Origin: Psychrobacter jeotgali
Lineage (GTDB): Bacteria; Pseudomonadota; Gammaproteobacteria; Pseudomonadales; Moraxellaceae
DNA: 64,000 nucleotides
Reading direction: 5' to 3'
Assembly (NCBI RefSeq): GCF_904846315.1
Contig: NZ_CAJHAF010000001.1
Coordinates: forward strand, 248,001-312,000
Under the pieces are notes generated by a model that saw only the letters and a program-made list of their open reading frames with translations, had not been told where the DNA came from and made no database searches. A program made the position numbers and the translations under genes. Position 1 is the first letter of the stretch; every line of letters begins with the position of its first letter. This document shows, piece after piece, positions 8,899 through 18,506 of the stretch.

Positions 8899-9984
8899 TT
8901 AGTCAAATAAGTTCAGCTGCGGTAATATCTGAGCGATGGGCGTTAACGAGGAATAGGTGACGCCAACCAGCCTAATCGGTAGCTGACGCGGAATATCCGC
9001 AAATAGCTTGTCAAGCCAAAAGTGGGCGGACTCGGCGCTATTAAAGGCGGTAGATAAGGTGTGTGAGCGGGTGATTTGACTAAAATCAGCATATTTAATC
9101 TTTAAGGTAATAGTATAAGCGGTTAGCTGCTTGCTATGTAGCTGATTAAAAGCGTCGTCGTTCTGCGCATAGATCTGCGCACGTAAGTCGTCATCACCGC
9201 TTAAATTATCACGAAAAGTAGTCTCAGAGCCTACCGACTTGTGCTGACGTTTGGACTTGACCGGACGCTCATCACGGCCATTAGCAATGTCGTGGTAGAA
9301 CTGCCCACGTTTGCCAAATTCATTGACCAGTACTGGCGCTGGCGTACGACGCAAATCAGCACCCGTGCTGATACCCATCGCATGCAAGCGTTTGGCGGTC
9401 GCTTTGCCAATACCATGAAAGCGCTCAATAGGCAGACTACTAATAAAATCTTCCGCATCTGCTGGAGCAATGATAGCCGTGCCATTAGGCTTATTAAGAT
9501 CGGAGGCGATCTTGGCAAGCATCTTGTTAAAAGAAACCCCAGCTGAAGCGGTCAGTCCAGTCTGCTCAAGGATTTGCGCGCGTAGCCAATTCGCCATCAA
9601 GGTCGCTGAGCCTTTATGAACGTCCAGTCCTGTGACGTCAAGATAAGCCTCATCTAGAGACAAAGGCTCAACGTGCGGCGTCAGACTGAGCATGATAGCT
9701 CTGATGTCAGCACTAACCGCACGGTACACCTCAAAACGTGGGCGCACAAAGACGGCATCAGGACAGCGTTTATGCGCCTCATAACATGACATGGCGGAGC
9801 GTACGCCAAACGGGCGGATCTCATAACTGGCTGCTGCTACTACGCCGCGCCCACTCGGATCGCCGCCGACGACTAAAGGTTTGCCTCGTAGTTCGGGGAA
9901 ATCGCGCTGTTCGACACTGGCATAAAAAGCATCCATATCGAGATGGATGATCTTACGCAGCGGAGGAATAATAGGGACTGTCAT
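8899..9984 (-). CDS. dinB: DNA polymerase IV
   Basis: 361-residue Y-family polymerase of normal length. The catalytic carboxylates are in HLDMDAFYASVEQRD (Asp16) and PLSLDEAYLD (Asp111, Glu112). The helix-hairpin-helix thumb is visible at GIGKATAKRLHAMGI, and a little-finger domain closes the protein. It performs error-prone translesion synthesis. It is a single gene with no visible LexA-type box that I could recognise upstream. The end differs from the usual beta-clamp-binding peptide but QLNLFD is a plausible clamp motif. Confidence 0.95.
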   Translation of the reverse strand: MTVPIIPPLRKIIHLDMDAFYASVEQRDFPELRGKPLVVGGDPSGRGVVAAASYEIRPFGVRSAMSCYEAHKRCPDAVFVRPRFEVYRAVSADIRAIMLSLTPHVEPLSLDEAYLDVTGLDVHKGSATLMANWLRAQILEQTGLTASAGVSFNKMLAKIASDLNKPNGTAIIAPADAEDFISSLPIERFHGIGKATAKRLHAMGISTGADLRRTPAPVLVNEFGKRGQFYHDIANGRDERPVKSKRQHKSVGSETTFRDNLSGDDDLRAQIYAQNDDAFNQLHSKQLTAYTITLKIKYADFSQITRSHTLSTAFNSAESAHFWLDKLFADIPRQLPIRLVGVTYSSLTPIAQILPQLNLFD

Positions 9985-10120
9985 AATCGCTATTTTACCT
10001 GATATAGCGGCTGCTTTTAAGTATTATTAGGTGTCAAGCATGCCGCAAAAACAGCAGACGACGCTTGAGTCGAGCGAGTGATTGGCAGGCTTTGGCGTTG
10101 CAACTGAAGTCTTAATAAAA

Positions 10121-10633
10121 CTAACCCCCTAACAATTTTCGTAGTTCTTGAATAGTTGTATGATTGGTGTCATCTAATACTTGCTTCTCGAACAAAGGAT
10201 AGTAGCTTTTAGGCTCTATTGGATTACCAGATAATTTGGGGTGTAATAGACTCTTACATTTTTGAGCAGTAGATATAGAAGCAGTGTACTCACCTAGTAT
10301 TGTCAGTAACATACCTTCCAAACAAACTGGAGCAGATTGCAAAATGACAATACTTTCTTTATGAGCAATATCGTAATCCTGCTGCTTTATAGCAATATCC
10401 TCATCCATCAAAATAAATCTTTTATCGTAGTCGGTATGTTTGCTTTTTTTGACGGTGTCTTTAATAATATCGTGTGGAGAGCCGCCACTAGAAAAATCTA
10501 AGGTTATCTTAACACCAGAGCTTCTATTGTAATATACTCCACGCATGTGCTTTAAAAATGCCTTGTCGTGTTCGCCTTCGCCCATAATTAACAGAGTAGT
10601 TTTATTCATCACTCGTACTTTGCGTTTTGCCAT
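10121..10633 (-). CDS. RloB-like TOPRIM protein, partner of the AAA ATPase
   Basis: 170 residues. The N-terminus LLIMGEGEHDKAFLKHM gives the TOPRIM glutamate (Glu19 or Glu21), and FILMDEDIA gives a D-x-D pair (Asp77, Asp79). A later ILQSAPVCLEGMLLTIL segment resembles the RloB family. Such proteins are predicted metal-dependent nucleases that work with an upstream AAA15 ATPase in abortive-infection systems of the AbiL or RloAB type. It starts 14 bp after the ATPase gene on the same strand, a tight operon. The family call is by motif and neighbour, not by alignment. Confidence 0.65.
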   Translation of the reverse strand: MAKRKVRVMNKTTLLIMGEGEHDKAFLKHMRGVYYNRSSGVKITLDFSSGGSPHDIIKDTVKKSKHTDYDKRFILMDEDIAIKQQDYDIAHKESIVILQSAPVCLEGMLLTILGEYTASISTAQKCKSLLHPKLSGNPIEPKSYYPLFEKQVLDDTNHTTIQELRKLLGG

Positions 10634-10647
10634 AATTTTACATATCC

Positions 10648-11856
10648 CTATAAGTTTGGTATGGCATCAAATGCACCTGCCATGTACTTAGCATAGAGAT
10701 TATCATCATTACGAATGCCTTCTACCTCATCAAGTCGCCATGCTTCAGAGACCTGCTCGTATTTTTCTACCAAATAAATTTGATGTTTATTTAGTAGATT
10801 AAAAACTTCTGGCGTATGACAGCTAAAGATAAGCTGAGCGTTATGAGGATTATAATGTGAAGAGCGGAATAAATCGAAAATGGCAGGTAACAAGTGAGGA
10901 TGGAGATCGTTATCTAGCTCATCAATAAAAGCAATACCACCACTGTGAAGAACAGGCAGTATCAATCCAAGCAAGCTATAAGCAGACTGCGTACCATTAG
11001 ATTCTTCATAAAAGCTTAGCTCAAATTCACCATCATCGGTCTTATGAGTACCAAAAGGTAGAAGTATTTTTCTAGGCTTATCTTCCTCTTGATTTACGAG
11101 TAATACTTCTTTGATATTAATATGGTTTATACCGGTATCGAACTGACATAAAAGGTTCTCAACCATTACTTTTAAATCTTCATTTTTGTGTAGTATCTCT
11201 GTCAATTCTACAATAGATTCAGTTGTACCACCTTGTCTACCACTAGTATTTACGTTAGTCGAAGAATGTAAAAAAACGTTAAATATAGACATTGCAATTG
11301 GATTATCTAATAAATTAGCGTAACTGATTAACGAGGCATTTTTTTTGACATCGTCAGCCAAGGATGGGGCTATAAAGTCGCGATGTTTGTAAATCAACTT
11401 ATCATCTTCATAGTAACGTATAAATATATAACTAAATTGACGACTGGTCTTTTTATGTAAAGACTCTTTCACTACAGCATCTTTCGTCAAGGTTAACTCA
11501 TAACGATATTCTTCATAGATATTTTCTGCGTTTTTGACTAAAAAACCCAGCTCAAAATTAGTCATATCATTGTTGCTTAAAGCATACTGACTAAAAGGAA
11601 TGCCTTCATAGTTATATTTCTCATACATAGAAACGAACATAAATATGCGTAAAAATGCAAAAGCTTTAAGTATTTGCGTCTTTCCGGAACCATTAGCACC
11701 TACTATAGCCATAATCTTATTTAGCCGATACTGATCCTGAGTGGTTTTGACTGTAAAATCATAATCTGATGTAGTAGGTTGTTTACCTAGTAGAAAAGAT
11801 ACTTCTGTATCTTCCAAATAAGAATAAAAATTATTAAAACGGATGTAAGTAATCAT
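10648..11856 (-). CDS. AAA15-family (RloA/COG1106-like) ATPase
   Basis: 402 residues. The N-terminal MITYIRFNNFYSYLEDTEV is typical of SMC-like AAA15 proteins. Walker A is GANGSGKT (residues 53-60). Walker B is in AFIDELDNDLHPHLL near residue 315, followed by an H-loop in FSCHTPEVF. The region between is helical and basic. These ATPases sense or gate a nuclease partner in defence systems such as RloAB, AbiL or Septu. The downstream TOPRIM gene supports the first two. AT-rich base use and position beside dinB suggest a horizontally gained patch. Confidence 0.75.
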   Translation of the reverse strand: MITYIRFNNFYSYLEDTEVSFLLGKQPTTSDYDFTVKTTQDQYRLNKIMAIVGANGSGKTQILKAFAFLRIFMFVSMYEKYNYEGIPFSQYALSNNDMTNFELGFLVKNAENIYEEYRYELTLTKDAVVKESLHKKTSRQFSYIFIRYYEDDKLIYKHRDFIAPSLADDVKKNASLISYANLLDNPIAMSIFNVFLHSSTNVNTSGRQGGTTESIVELTEILHKNEDLKVMVENLLCQFDTGINHINIKEVLLVNQEEDKPRKILLPFGTHKTDDGEFELSFYEESNGTQSAYSLLGLILPVLHSGGIAFIDELDNDLHPHLLPAIFDLFRSSHYNPHNAQLIFSCHTPEVFNLLNKHQIYLVEKYEQVSEAWRLDEVEGIRNDDNLYAKYMAGAFDAIPNL

Positions 11857-12019
11857 ACTCAGCTTCTTTTAACAATATAATGTTAGTTTATATGTCAATA
11901 TAGCATATTTATTAGTATGAAGTAGGAGCAAGAATTGAAAAAGTGTTTTAGAATTCGAAGTATAGACTTAGATAAAACCTAAATACTCAAAGTAAGGATA
12001 ATCCCAAGTCTAACTCAAA

Positions 12020-12054
12020 AAAATACTGCTAAACTTAATAGTTAGCGGTATTTT
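12020..12054. terminator. hairpin terminator, probably bidirectional
   Basis: AAAATACTGCTAA (12020-12032) pairs with TTAGCGGTATTTT (12042-12054) with one G-T pair. A-rich and T-rich flanks are present. No intact gene is left to use it, which fits decay of the neighbouring locus. Confidence 0.6.
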
Positions 12055-12094
12055 AGTACTATCTAAATAGTGGTACCGGTGGGACGACAAATGA

Positions 12095-12229
12095 GAGAGG
12101 AAAGTCTACGTCGGTAGTGGCGGCGTCTATGGCGATAAAGATAGCGCCATAGAATGGCTAAAACGTGGCTGTGAGAATGGCGCGCTAGATCATTGTCAGT
12201 TATATGAGCTGCTCGGCTCGCAGGAGTGA
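12095..12229 (+). pseudogene. C-terminal remnant of a Sel1-like repeat protein
   Basis: An open stretch of about 44 codons with no start, ending in TGA. It reads VYGDKDSAIEWLKRGCENG then ALDHCQLYELLG. The spacing of Trp, Lys, Cys and Gly matches one Sel1/TPR-like repeat. An in-frame stop lies just upstream, so only the tail remains. The level of certainty is limited by its length. Confidence 0.5.
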
Positions 12230-12438
12230 TAGGTTTAGTTAAATCGATTTGAAGGATGGGGTTAGGATTCTAATTACCTTCGAAAAAACGGACATTATTC
12301 TAACTATTTAGTGCAATTATTACTCTAATTGACCTATAATATTTATAAACAAGCATGTTTAATTTTAAGAAGATGTTGTTATTTTAAACTGACCGCTAAG
12401 CTGTCAATAAATATATACCTAAAAGCTATTGGATAATA

Positions 12439-12837
12439 ATGAAAACTATTGAAGTTGTTGCCGCCATCGTCGTTGATGAGGGGGAGATTCTTTGCGCTCA
12501 AAGAGGTGACAATAAGTTAGCTTACTTGTCAAAAAAATTCGAATTCCCAGGTGGAAAACTAGAAAAGAATGAAAATTTGGAACAAGCTCTGACTCGCGAA
12601 ATAGAAGAAGAGCTTAAAGCATCCCTTAGTATTGAGCGCTTTTTCATGAGTGTTGAACATAGCTATCCTGACTTCAAAATTATCATGCACAGCTTTATCT
12701 GTAGTACGCCTAGCCGTGATTTTACACTCACTGAGCATTTACAAACCTTATGGTTAAAAGCTTCCCAACTTGAAACTCTGGACTGGGCAGCGGCTGATAT
12801 ACCTATTGTGGAGCAGCTAAAGGTGGCAGTGATATGA
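12439..12837 (+). CDS. NUDIX (MutT-like) hydrolase coupled to helicase
   Basis: 132 residues with a NUDIX box beginning at Gly39: GGKLEKNENLEQALTREI then EEEL. This has Gly39, Glu45, Arg53-Glu54 and Glu57-Glu58, but Lys replaces the final Gly of the box. The family hydrolyses (deoxy)nucleoside triphosphates with a modified base, or CTP. Its stop codon overlaps the ATG of the following helicase gene (ATGA), so the two are translationally coupled and very likely work together. A plain MutT housekeeping role is possible but the coupling argues for a defence or repair pair. Confidence 0.82.
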   Translation: MKTIEVVAAIVVDEGEILCAQRGDNKLAYLSKKFEFPGGKLEKNENLEQALTREIEEELKASLSIERFFMSVEHSYPDFKIIMHSFICSTPSRDFTLTEHLQTLWLKASQLETLDWAAADIPIVEQLKVAVI

Positions 12838-15746
12838 GCTATGCCGCCAATACTACCTATGACGAATTAAAAAGCGCTTTGGTATCTGGTTTTATAGACC
12901 ATTCACAAGCATCCAAACACACTTTGAAGCCAGAACTGATAATCAATGATGGTAAAGGCAGAAAGGTTTTAACTACTATCAACAATCACCTGCAATCTAG
13001 TGATAACTTTTGGTTCTCAGTGGCTTTTGTCACTACTAGTGGCATTGCTTGTTTAAAACAAGAGTTGCTTGAGCTCGAAACTAGAGGTGTATCAGGTCGT
13101 ATTCTAGTCTCACAATATTTAAATTTTACTCAGCCAGAAGCTTTACGTGAGCTACTTAAATTCAAAAATTTAGATGTGCGCATTGCGACTGGTTCTAACT
13201 TCCATGCTAAAGGCTATTTATTTAGTACCTCTGACATTCATCATTTGATCATAGGTAGCAGTAACTTGACCGCTAATGCGCTGACTGCTAATAGAGAATG
13301 GAATCTTAAGGTGAGCTCTAGCAAAACGGGTGCTTTGTCACAGCAAGCGATAAATGAGTTTAAGAATGAATTTGACTCTGCGTTACCTGTAAATTATGAG
13401 TATATAGAAAGTTACGAGCTAGTATATCGACAAACAAAAGGGCTTTTTCAAAAAATAAACAATACGTCCAGCTATGCAGCAGGAAGTGTTATTAAACCCA
13501 ATAAAATGCAAAAAGAAGCATTAGAGAATCTAGCAATTCTAAGAGCTCAGGGTAAAAATAAAGCATTACTGATCTCAGCGACTGGTACCGGCAAAACTTA
13601 TTTGTCTACTTTTGATGCACTGAATGTCAATCCAAACCGCTTGTTATTTGTGGTACACCGAGCAAACATCGCTAAAAAGGCTATGCAAACCTATCAATCC
13701 ATTTTTGGCGATAAAAAAACTTTTGGTTTATACAGTGGTAAAACTACCGAAGCTGAAAGTGATTATATATTCTCAACCATACAGACACTCTCAAGAGACG
13801 ATCATTTAACCAAATTTGCTCCCGATTCCTTTGACTATATTGTTATTGATGAGACCCACCGAGCCAGTGCTTCATCGTATCGAAAGATATTAGATTATTT
13901 TGAACCAAAGTTTCTGTTAGGGATGACAGCAACTCCAGAGCGTACCGATGATGGCGACGTTTTTGAGATTTTTGATCACAATATCGCTTATGAGATTCGT
14001 TTGCAAAAAGCGTTAGAGATGGATATCTTGGCGCCTTTTCACTATTACGGAGTGACGGATCTAATCATAAATGGCGATACGGTAGATGACACCTCTATGC
14101 TAAACCTATTAGTTAGTGAGGAGCGTGTTAAACATATTTTGCACTATATTAACCGTTATAGCTGTGATAATGGTGAGGTTCGCGGTTTAGTTTTTTGCTC
14201 GAATATCAAAGAGTGTAAAGCTCTAGCAGATATATTTAATCAACACGGTTTACCTTCTTTAGCGTTGACTGGAGAGCATACCGAGCAGCAACGTGAACAA
14301 GCGATACAGCGCTTAGAATCCTGTGATCCTGAAACTAAAATCGATTATATATTTTCGGTTGGTATCTTTAACGAAGGTATCGATATTCCTGCTATTAATC
14401 AGATCGTAATGCTACGTCCTACAGAGTCAGCGATTATCTTTGTACAGCAGTTGGGCCGCGGATTAAGAAAGGCTGAAAATAAAGAATATCTTACGGTTAT
14501 CGATTTTATTGGTAATTATAAAAACAACTTTATGGTACCTATCGCATTGTATGGTGACGACTCTTATAATAAAGATACCCTACGCCGTTTACTAGCTAGT
14601 GAGAGCTGCTTTATACCAGGCACCTCTACTGTAAGCTTTGATAAAATAGCCAAAGAACGTATCTATGCGGCTATAGATACTGCAAATTTGCAAACCAAAA
14701 AAGATTTGGTCAAAGATTATAAAATGCTCAAACAAAAACTAGGTTATGCGCCTATGATGATGGATTTTATTCGTCATGGTGCTCGTGAGCCTTTTTCTTA
14801 TGTCGAATATGCTAAGTCTTTTTATCATTTTGCTAAAGAACAAGAAAAAGAGGCGCTACCAATACTCAATAGCGATGAGCTCAAACTAATCACTAGCTTT
14901 TCAAGAGAGATTAATAACGCCAAGCGTGTAGAGGAGAGCTTGTTACTACGTTCGCTATTGTCAGGAGAAAATCTCAGCGTTGATACTTTTAGAATGCTGA
15001 TTGAGAACCGTTACGGTTATGAGATAAGTCTAGAAGTTATAGCTTCAGTGATTAATAATCTTAACTTTGGCTTTGTGACCGAAAAGCATAATAAGCAATT
15101 AAAACCTGTAGGCGAGATTTATGATTTTCATGTGCTTCAATTAATAGAAGATAAATTTTATTGGCATCCTGAATTCTTAAACTATTTAGCTAATGATACT
15201 TTTGTAAGGTTTTTGATAGATAGTACTGATTATGCTATTTTTCAGTATGATGAAAAATTCAAACTTGAAGACTTTATTGGTGGTTTTCAGTTGTATCGTA
15301 AGTATTCACGTAAAGATGTGTTTAGAATTTTGAATAAGCAGATAAACCCTGTAGCTCAAAATGTTGGCGGATATTTAGTAAGCGAAGACCAAACCAACTG
15401 TCCGATCTTTGTCAATTATCATAAATCTCAAGATATAACAGATACTACTAAGTATGAGGATGACTTTGTGAACGAGTCTGTCTTTAGTTGGATGTTTAAG
15501 TCGAGAAGGACGTTAAATAGCCCAGAGGTAAGACTGTTTAGAGAATATCCCTCAGATCTGCGCATTCCTTTATTTATCAAAAAACACAATGACGAGGGAA
15601 ATGACTTTTACTATATGGGAGATGTATCTCCAAGAAAAGGAAGCTTTGAGCAAACTTCAATCTCTGGCGTGTCGGTAGTAAAAGTAGAGTTTGATATGCA
15701 GCATGAGGTTCGAGCCGACATTTATAATTATTTGCTCGATAAATGA
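12834..15746 (+). CDS. PLD-domain, DEAD/DEAH helicase, DUF3427 protein
   Basis: 970 residues. The N-terminal phospholipase-D-type nuclease domain has one HKD motif (NFHAKGYLF with GSSNLT, about residues 122-145). Next is a superfamily 2 helicase: Walker A SATGTGKTY near 250, DETH near 338, GMTATPERTD, and the QLGRGLRKA arginine finger near 540. The C-terminal 400 residues match the general layout of DUF3427 proteins. A single HKD motif implies dimerisation to form the nuclease site. This looks like an ATP-driven nuclease acting on foreign or damaged DNA, coupled to the NUDIX enzyme. It is the last gene before a bidirectional terminator. Confidence 0.85.
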   Translation: MSYAANTTYDELKSALVSGFIDHSQASKHTLKPELIINDGKGRKVLTTINNHLQSSDNFWFSVAFVTTSGIACLKQELLELETRGVSGRILVSQYLNFTQPEALRELLKFKNLDVRIATGSNFHAKGYLFSTSDIHHLIIGSSNLTANALTANREWNLKVSSSKTGALSQQAINEFKNEFDSALPVNYEYIESYELVYRQTKGLFQKINNTSSYAAGSVIKPNKMQKEALENLAILRAQGKNKALLISATGTGKTYLSTFDALNVNPNRLLFVVHRANIAKKAMQTYQSIFGDKKTFGLYSGKTTEAESDYIFSTIQTLSRDDHLTKFAPDSFDYIVIDETHRASASSYRKILDYFEPKFLLGMTATPERTDDGDVFEIFDHNIAYEIRLQKALEMDILAPFHYYGVTDLIINGDTVDDTSMLNLLVSEERVKHILHYINRYSCDNGEVRGLVFCSNIKECKALADIFNQHGLPSLALTGEHTEQQREQAIQRLESCDPETKIDYIFSVGIFNEGIDIPAINQIVMLRPTESAIIFVQQLGRGLRKAENKEYLTVIDFIGNYKNNFMVPIALYGDDSYNKDTLRRLLASESCFIPGTSTVSFDKIAKERIYAAIDTANLQTKKDLVKDYKMLKQKLGYAPMMMDFIRHGAREPFSYVEYAKSFYHFAKEQEKEALPILNSDELKLITSFSREINNAKRVEESLLLRSLLSGENLSVDTFRMLIENRYGYEISLEVIASVINNLNFGFVTEKHNKQLKPVGEIYDFHVLQLIEDKFYWHPEFLNYLANDTFVRFLIDSTDYAIFQYDEKFKLEDFIGGFQLYRKYSRKDVFRILNKQINPVAQNVGGYLVSEDQTNCPIFVNYHKSQDITDTTKYEDDFVNESVFSWMFKSRRTLNSPEVRLFREYPSDLRIPLFIKKHNDEGNDFYYMGDVSPRKGSFEQTSISGVSVVKVEFDMQHEVRADIYNYLLDK

Positions 15747-15820
15747 TGAGATTCTTAATTTAATAAAGCAGCACCAGCAGATTATCAGTTTTAACGAATT
15801 AATCTTGACCTCTCTAAACT

Positions 15821-15856
15821 ATTAAAGTCATCATTCGATTGAGTGATGACTTTAAT
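15821..15856. terminator. bidirectional terminator between convergent genes
   Basis: Perfect stem ATTAAAGTCATCA (15821-15833) with TGATGACTTTAAT (15844-15856), 10-nt loop, A and T flanks. It lies between the convergent helicase and efflux operons. Confidence 0.85.
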
Positions 15857-15890
15857 TAATCTTCTTAACATCATTATGATCGTAAGGCTC

Positions 15891-17339
15891 TTACGACCAG
15901 CCACCGCCAAGGGCCTTATTCAGGTTTATCAGCATTTGGGCTTGAGCCAGTCGCGACTTAAGCAAATTTTCTCGCAGCTCTTGCGATTCAATCTCCGCTC
16001 TTAGTGCATAATCCAGAGTGTGATAGCCATAGCGAAACAGCTTTCTAGCATCGCTGGCGTGCTGCTCGGACTGTCGATAGGCGGTCACTAATAAAGATTG
16101 TTGTTCTTGTAGCGCATGATGGAACTGGTAGGCGCTGTCCACTTCACCAAGTGCGCGTAACAAGGTTTGGTCATACTCTAATAAAGCGGTCTGCAACCTG
16201 GCATCGGCGTTATCAATATTGGCTTGGATACGGCCATTGGTAAATAGCGGCAGCTGTACGCCTACGTTTAAAATACTACCCCAACCACTTAATTTCGGCA
16301 CATCGCTATCAATATCGATACGGCCACCTTGACCCAAAAAGTTGATAGAGAAGCGTGGGAGTAAGTCAGCTTCAGCACTAGCTAGTCTGGCAGAGTAGGC
16401 ATTCACCAGTGCGGCGTTGGCTCTGATATCGGGACGACGCTCGAGTAATCCTTGTGGCGTCTGACCTGTAGGGGCGGCTGGCAAACCAGTGAAGATATCT
16501 TTAGGCGCTTTGGGTAGGGTAAAGTTTTGCGGCGTTTGACCTATCAGCACCGCTATACTGCGCACGTTTGCAGCATACTCAGCGTTTAAGGTGCTTTTTT
16601 GGGCACGAGCAGCGTTGAGCTTACTTTTAGTATTATTTACCTCATTAATAGTAGCGTCACCGGCGTTAAAGCGTAACTGTACGTAGCGTTCAAACTCAGT
16701 CAGCGTAGCGATGGTGCTATCTATAATAGCTTCACGTTTTTTGGCGGCGCGTGCTTGTAGGTAATGATCGGCTATTTGGCTTGCAACCAGCATTTGGGCA
16801 CCATAAACCTGTTCTTGTACGCCCATCTGAGCATAAGCTGCGGCATCGGCATCACTTTGTTTTTGGCCGAAAATATCAGGCTCCCATGCCGCTGCAAATC
16901 CAACTGATCCGTAGTCGCCACTGGTACGAAAGCGATCCTCTAATGGCGCAATAGCCCCACCTGGTAAGCCAAGTCTGTCAGTGGAAGACAGCTCAGCTGA
17001 GCTTTTGCTGATGCCAGTAGAAGCATTGACGCCAGCTTGGGGGCCAAGATCAGCCTTAGCTAAGCGGCTGATGGCAGAAGCTTCAGCAAGGCGACTTTGA
17101 GCCACTCTGATATCAAAACCACTTTGCAGCCCTTGCTCAATGAGCGAGGTTAACACGGGATCATTCCACTGCTCCCACCAACGGCTAATGTCTTGACTGC
17201 CTTGTGCCGCTTGATCTTGACTAAAGGTCGCCGGAATGAGTACGTCACTTTGTCTGACCACCTCTGTAGGCTGAGTTTGACAGGCACTGATAAATAAAGT
17301 GAGTGCACCCAAAGTAAATACTTTAGATAATGGTGACAT
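15891..17339 (-). CDS. outer-membrane efflux lipoprotein, NodT/OprM family
   Basis: 482 residues. It has a lipoprotein signal peptide with lipobox LFISAC, so the mature protein starts at Cys20. Two TolC-like repeats follow, with GLQSGFDIRVAQSRLAEA and the family LLERRPDIRANAALVNAY motif near residue 300. It should trimerise as the outer-membrane channel of the export system encoded upstream: 48 bp separates it from the ABC permease gene. It is the last gene of the four-gene minus-strand operon. Confidence 0.9.
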   Translation of the reverse strand: MSPLSKVFTLGALTLFISACQTQPTEVVRQSDVLIPATFSQDQAAQGSQDISRWWEQWNDPVLTSLIEQGLQSGFDIRVAQSRLAEASAISRLAKADLGPQAGVNASTGISKSSAELSSTDRLGLPGGAIAPLEDRFRTSGDYGSVGFAAAWEPDIFGQKQSDADAAAYAQMGVQEQVYGAQMLVASQIADHYLQARAAKKREAIIDSTIATLTEFERYVQLRFNAGDATINEVNNTKSKLNAARAQKSTLNAEYAANVRSIAVLIGQTPQNFTLPKAPKDIFTGLPAAPTGQTPQGLLERRPDIRANAALVNAYSARLASAEADLLPRFSINFLGQGGRIDIDSDVPKLSGWGSILNVGVQLPLFTNGRIQANIDNADARLQTALLEYDQTLLRALGEVDSAYQFHHALQEQQSLLVTAYRQSEQHASDARKLFRYGYHTLDYALRAEIESQELRENLLKSRLAQAQMLINLNKALGGGWS

Positions 17340-17387
17340 AAGCTTCTCCTAATTATAGGGCTATATGATAGCGTTATTTTTATGAAT

Positions 17388-18506
17388 TTATCCCAGTTGC
17401 TCAAGCATAGCTTTGAAGCGTATTAAAGCAAAAATAAGAAACAAGCCGCCAATACCGGTCATCGCCAATAGCTCAGGCCAAACAATGTCAAATCCAGCAT
17501 TACGAAATAAGACGTTTTGAGCGAAAGCAATGAACTGGGTAGTGGGCCAGTATTCACTTAACAGCTGCACCATCTCAGGCATATTACTACGCGGCGCTAC
17601 AGAGCCAGATAGCAGCAGTGAGACCACCAATACGGGTAGCATCAGTAGCGCAAACTGCGGCATGGTCGGGGCTATGGTCGATAGCATAATACCTAAAGAG
17701 GATATAGAAAACAGATAAATAGCGACACCGACAGCGAATAGCGCTAATGAGCCGTTAATAGGAATACCGAGGAAATATTGCACCATAAAAATCATCGATA
17801 GCATAGAAGCACACAGGATAACCACCCCATTAGCCAGTATTTTTGATAGGACAATCTCAGTGGCATTAACCGGCATAACCAATAGATGCTCGATAGTACC
17901 GCGTTCGCGCTCGCGGATGACGGCAGCACCAGACAGACCTAAGGCTAACAGCGAGATCATATTACAGACCTCCATCACTGGGGTGTACCAATAGCTATCG
18001 GCGTTGGGGTTGTAGACCATATTGAGCACGGGCTTGGCTAATAAAGGTGGATCCTCTTGCTGCAAAAAGCTGCTGACTTGTTCATTGAATATCTGGCTAA
18101 TATAAGTCTGTCCCACACCAGCTTGAGTCATGGTGGTGGCATCAATTAATAGCTGAGCTTGCGGCTTTCGTCCCGCCAGCACATCGCGTTCAAACCCAGG
18201 CGGAAAATCGAGCACAAAGATAAGCTCGCCCTTATCCATCATTTCATCGACTTCTTCACGCTTAACATCAACTGGCGGAATAAAGTAGGGCTGCTGCAAG
18301 GCTTCTTGGATTTGTCTGGTAAGAGCGGTACGGTCTGAGTCTATAATACCTACGGGAGCATTACGTACCTCAGTATTGATACCCACCGCTACCGTATAGA
18401 TAGTCACCGAAAAAACGACACCGATCATCAAAAACAGTACCGTGTCGCCGAACAAGCTCCGCAGCTCTTTGATGGTTAAGGTCCAGATGTTCTTTAAGGA
18501 GCGCAT
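17388..18506 (-). CDS. ABC-2 type permease (YhhJ/YbhR-like)
   Basis: 372 residues. One N-terminal membrane helix (about 23-43) is followed by a large periplasmic domain (about 50-175) and five C-terminal helices. The conserved VIRERERGTIEHLLVMP motif is near residue 197. This is the usual layout of ABC2_membrane_3 permeases. Its ATG directly abuts the stop codon of the upstream ATPase/permease fusion, so translation is probably coupled. It likely forms a heteromeric channel with the permease part of that fusion. Confidence 0.9.
   Translation of the reverse strand: MRSLKNIWTLTIKELRSLFGDTVLFLMIGVVFSVTIYTVAVGINTEVRNAPVGIIDSDRTALTRQIQEALQQPYFIPPVDVKREEVDEMMDKGELIFVLDFPPGFERDVLAGRKPQAQLLIDATTMTQAGVGQTYISQIFNEQVSSFLQQEDPPLLAKPVLNMVYNPNADSYWYTPVMEVCNMISLLALGLSGAAVIRERERGTIEHLLVMPVNATEIVLSKILANGVVILCASMLSMIFMVQYFLGIPINGSLALFAVGVAIYLFSISSLGIMLSTIAPTMPQFALLMLPVLVVSLLLSGSVAPRSNMPEMVQLLSEYWPTTQFIAFAQNVLFRNAGFDIVWPELLAMTGIGGLFLIFALIRFKAMLEQLG

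Larger units (their letters stand above)
11857..12438. other. long spacer with terminator and gene remnant
   Basis: This 582-bp gap lies between divergent defence modules. It holds a hairpin near 12020-12054 and the tail of a broken Sel1-repeat gene (12095-12229). The remaining bases are AT-rich; they must hold promoters for the AAA ATPase (minus) and the NUDIX operon (plus), but I see no clear consensus boxes. Confidence 0.5.
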
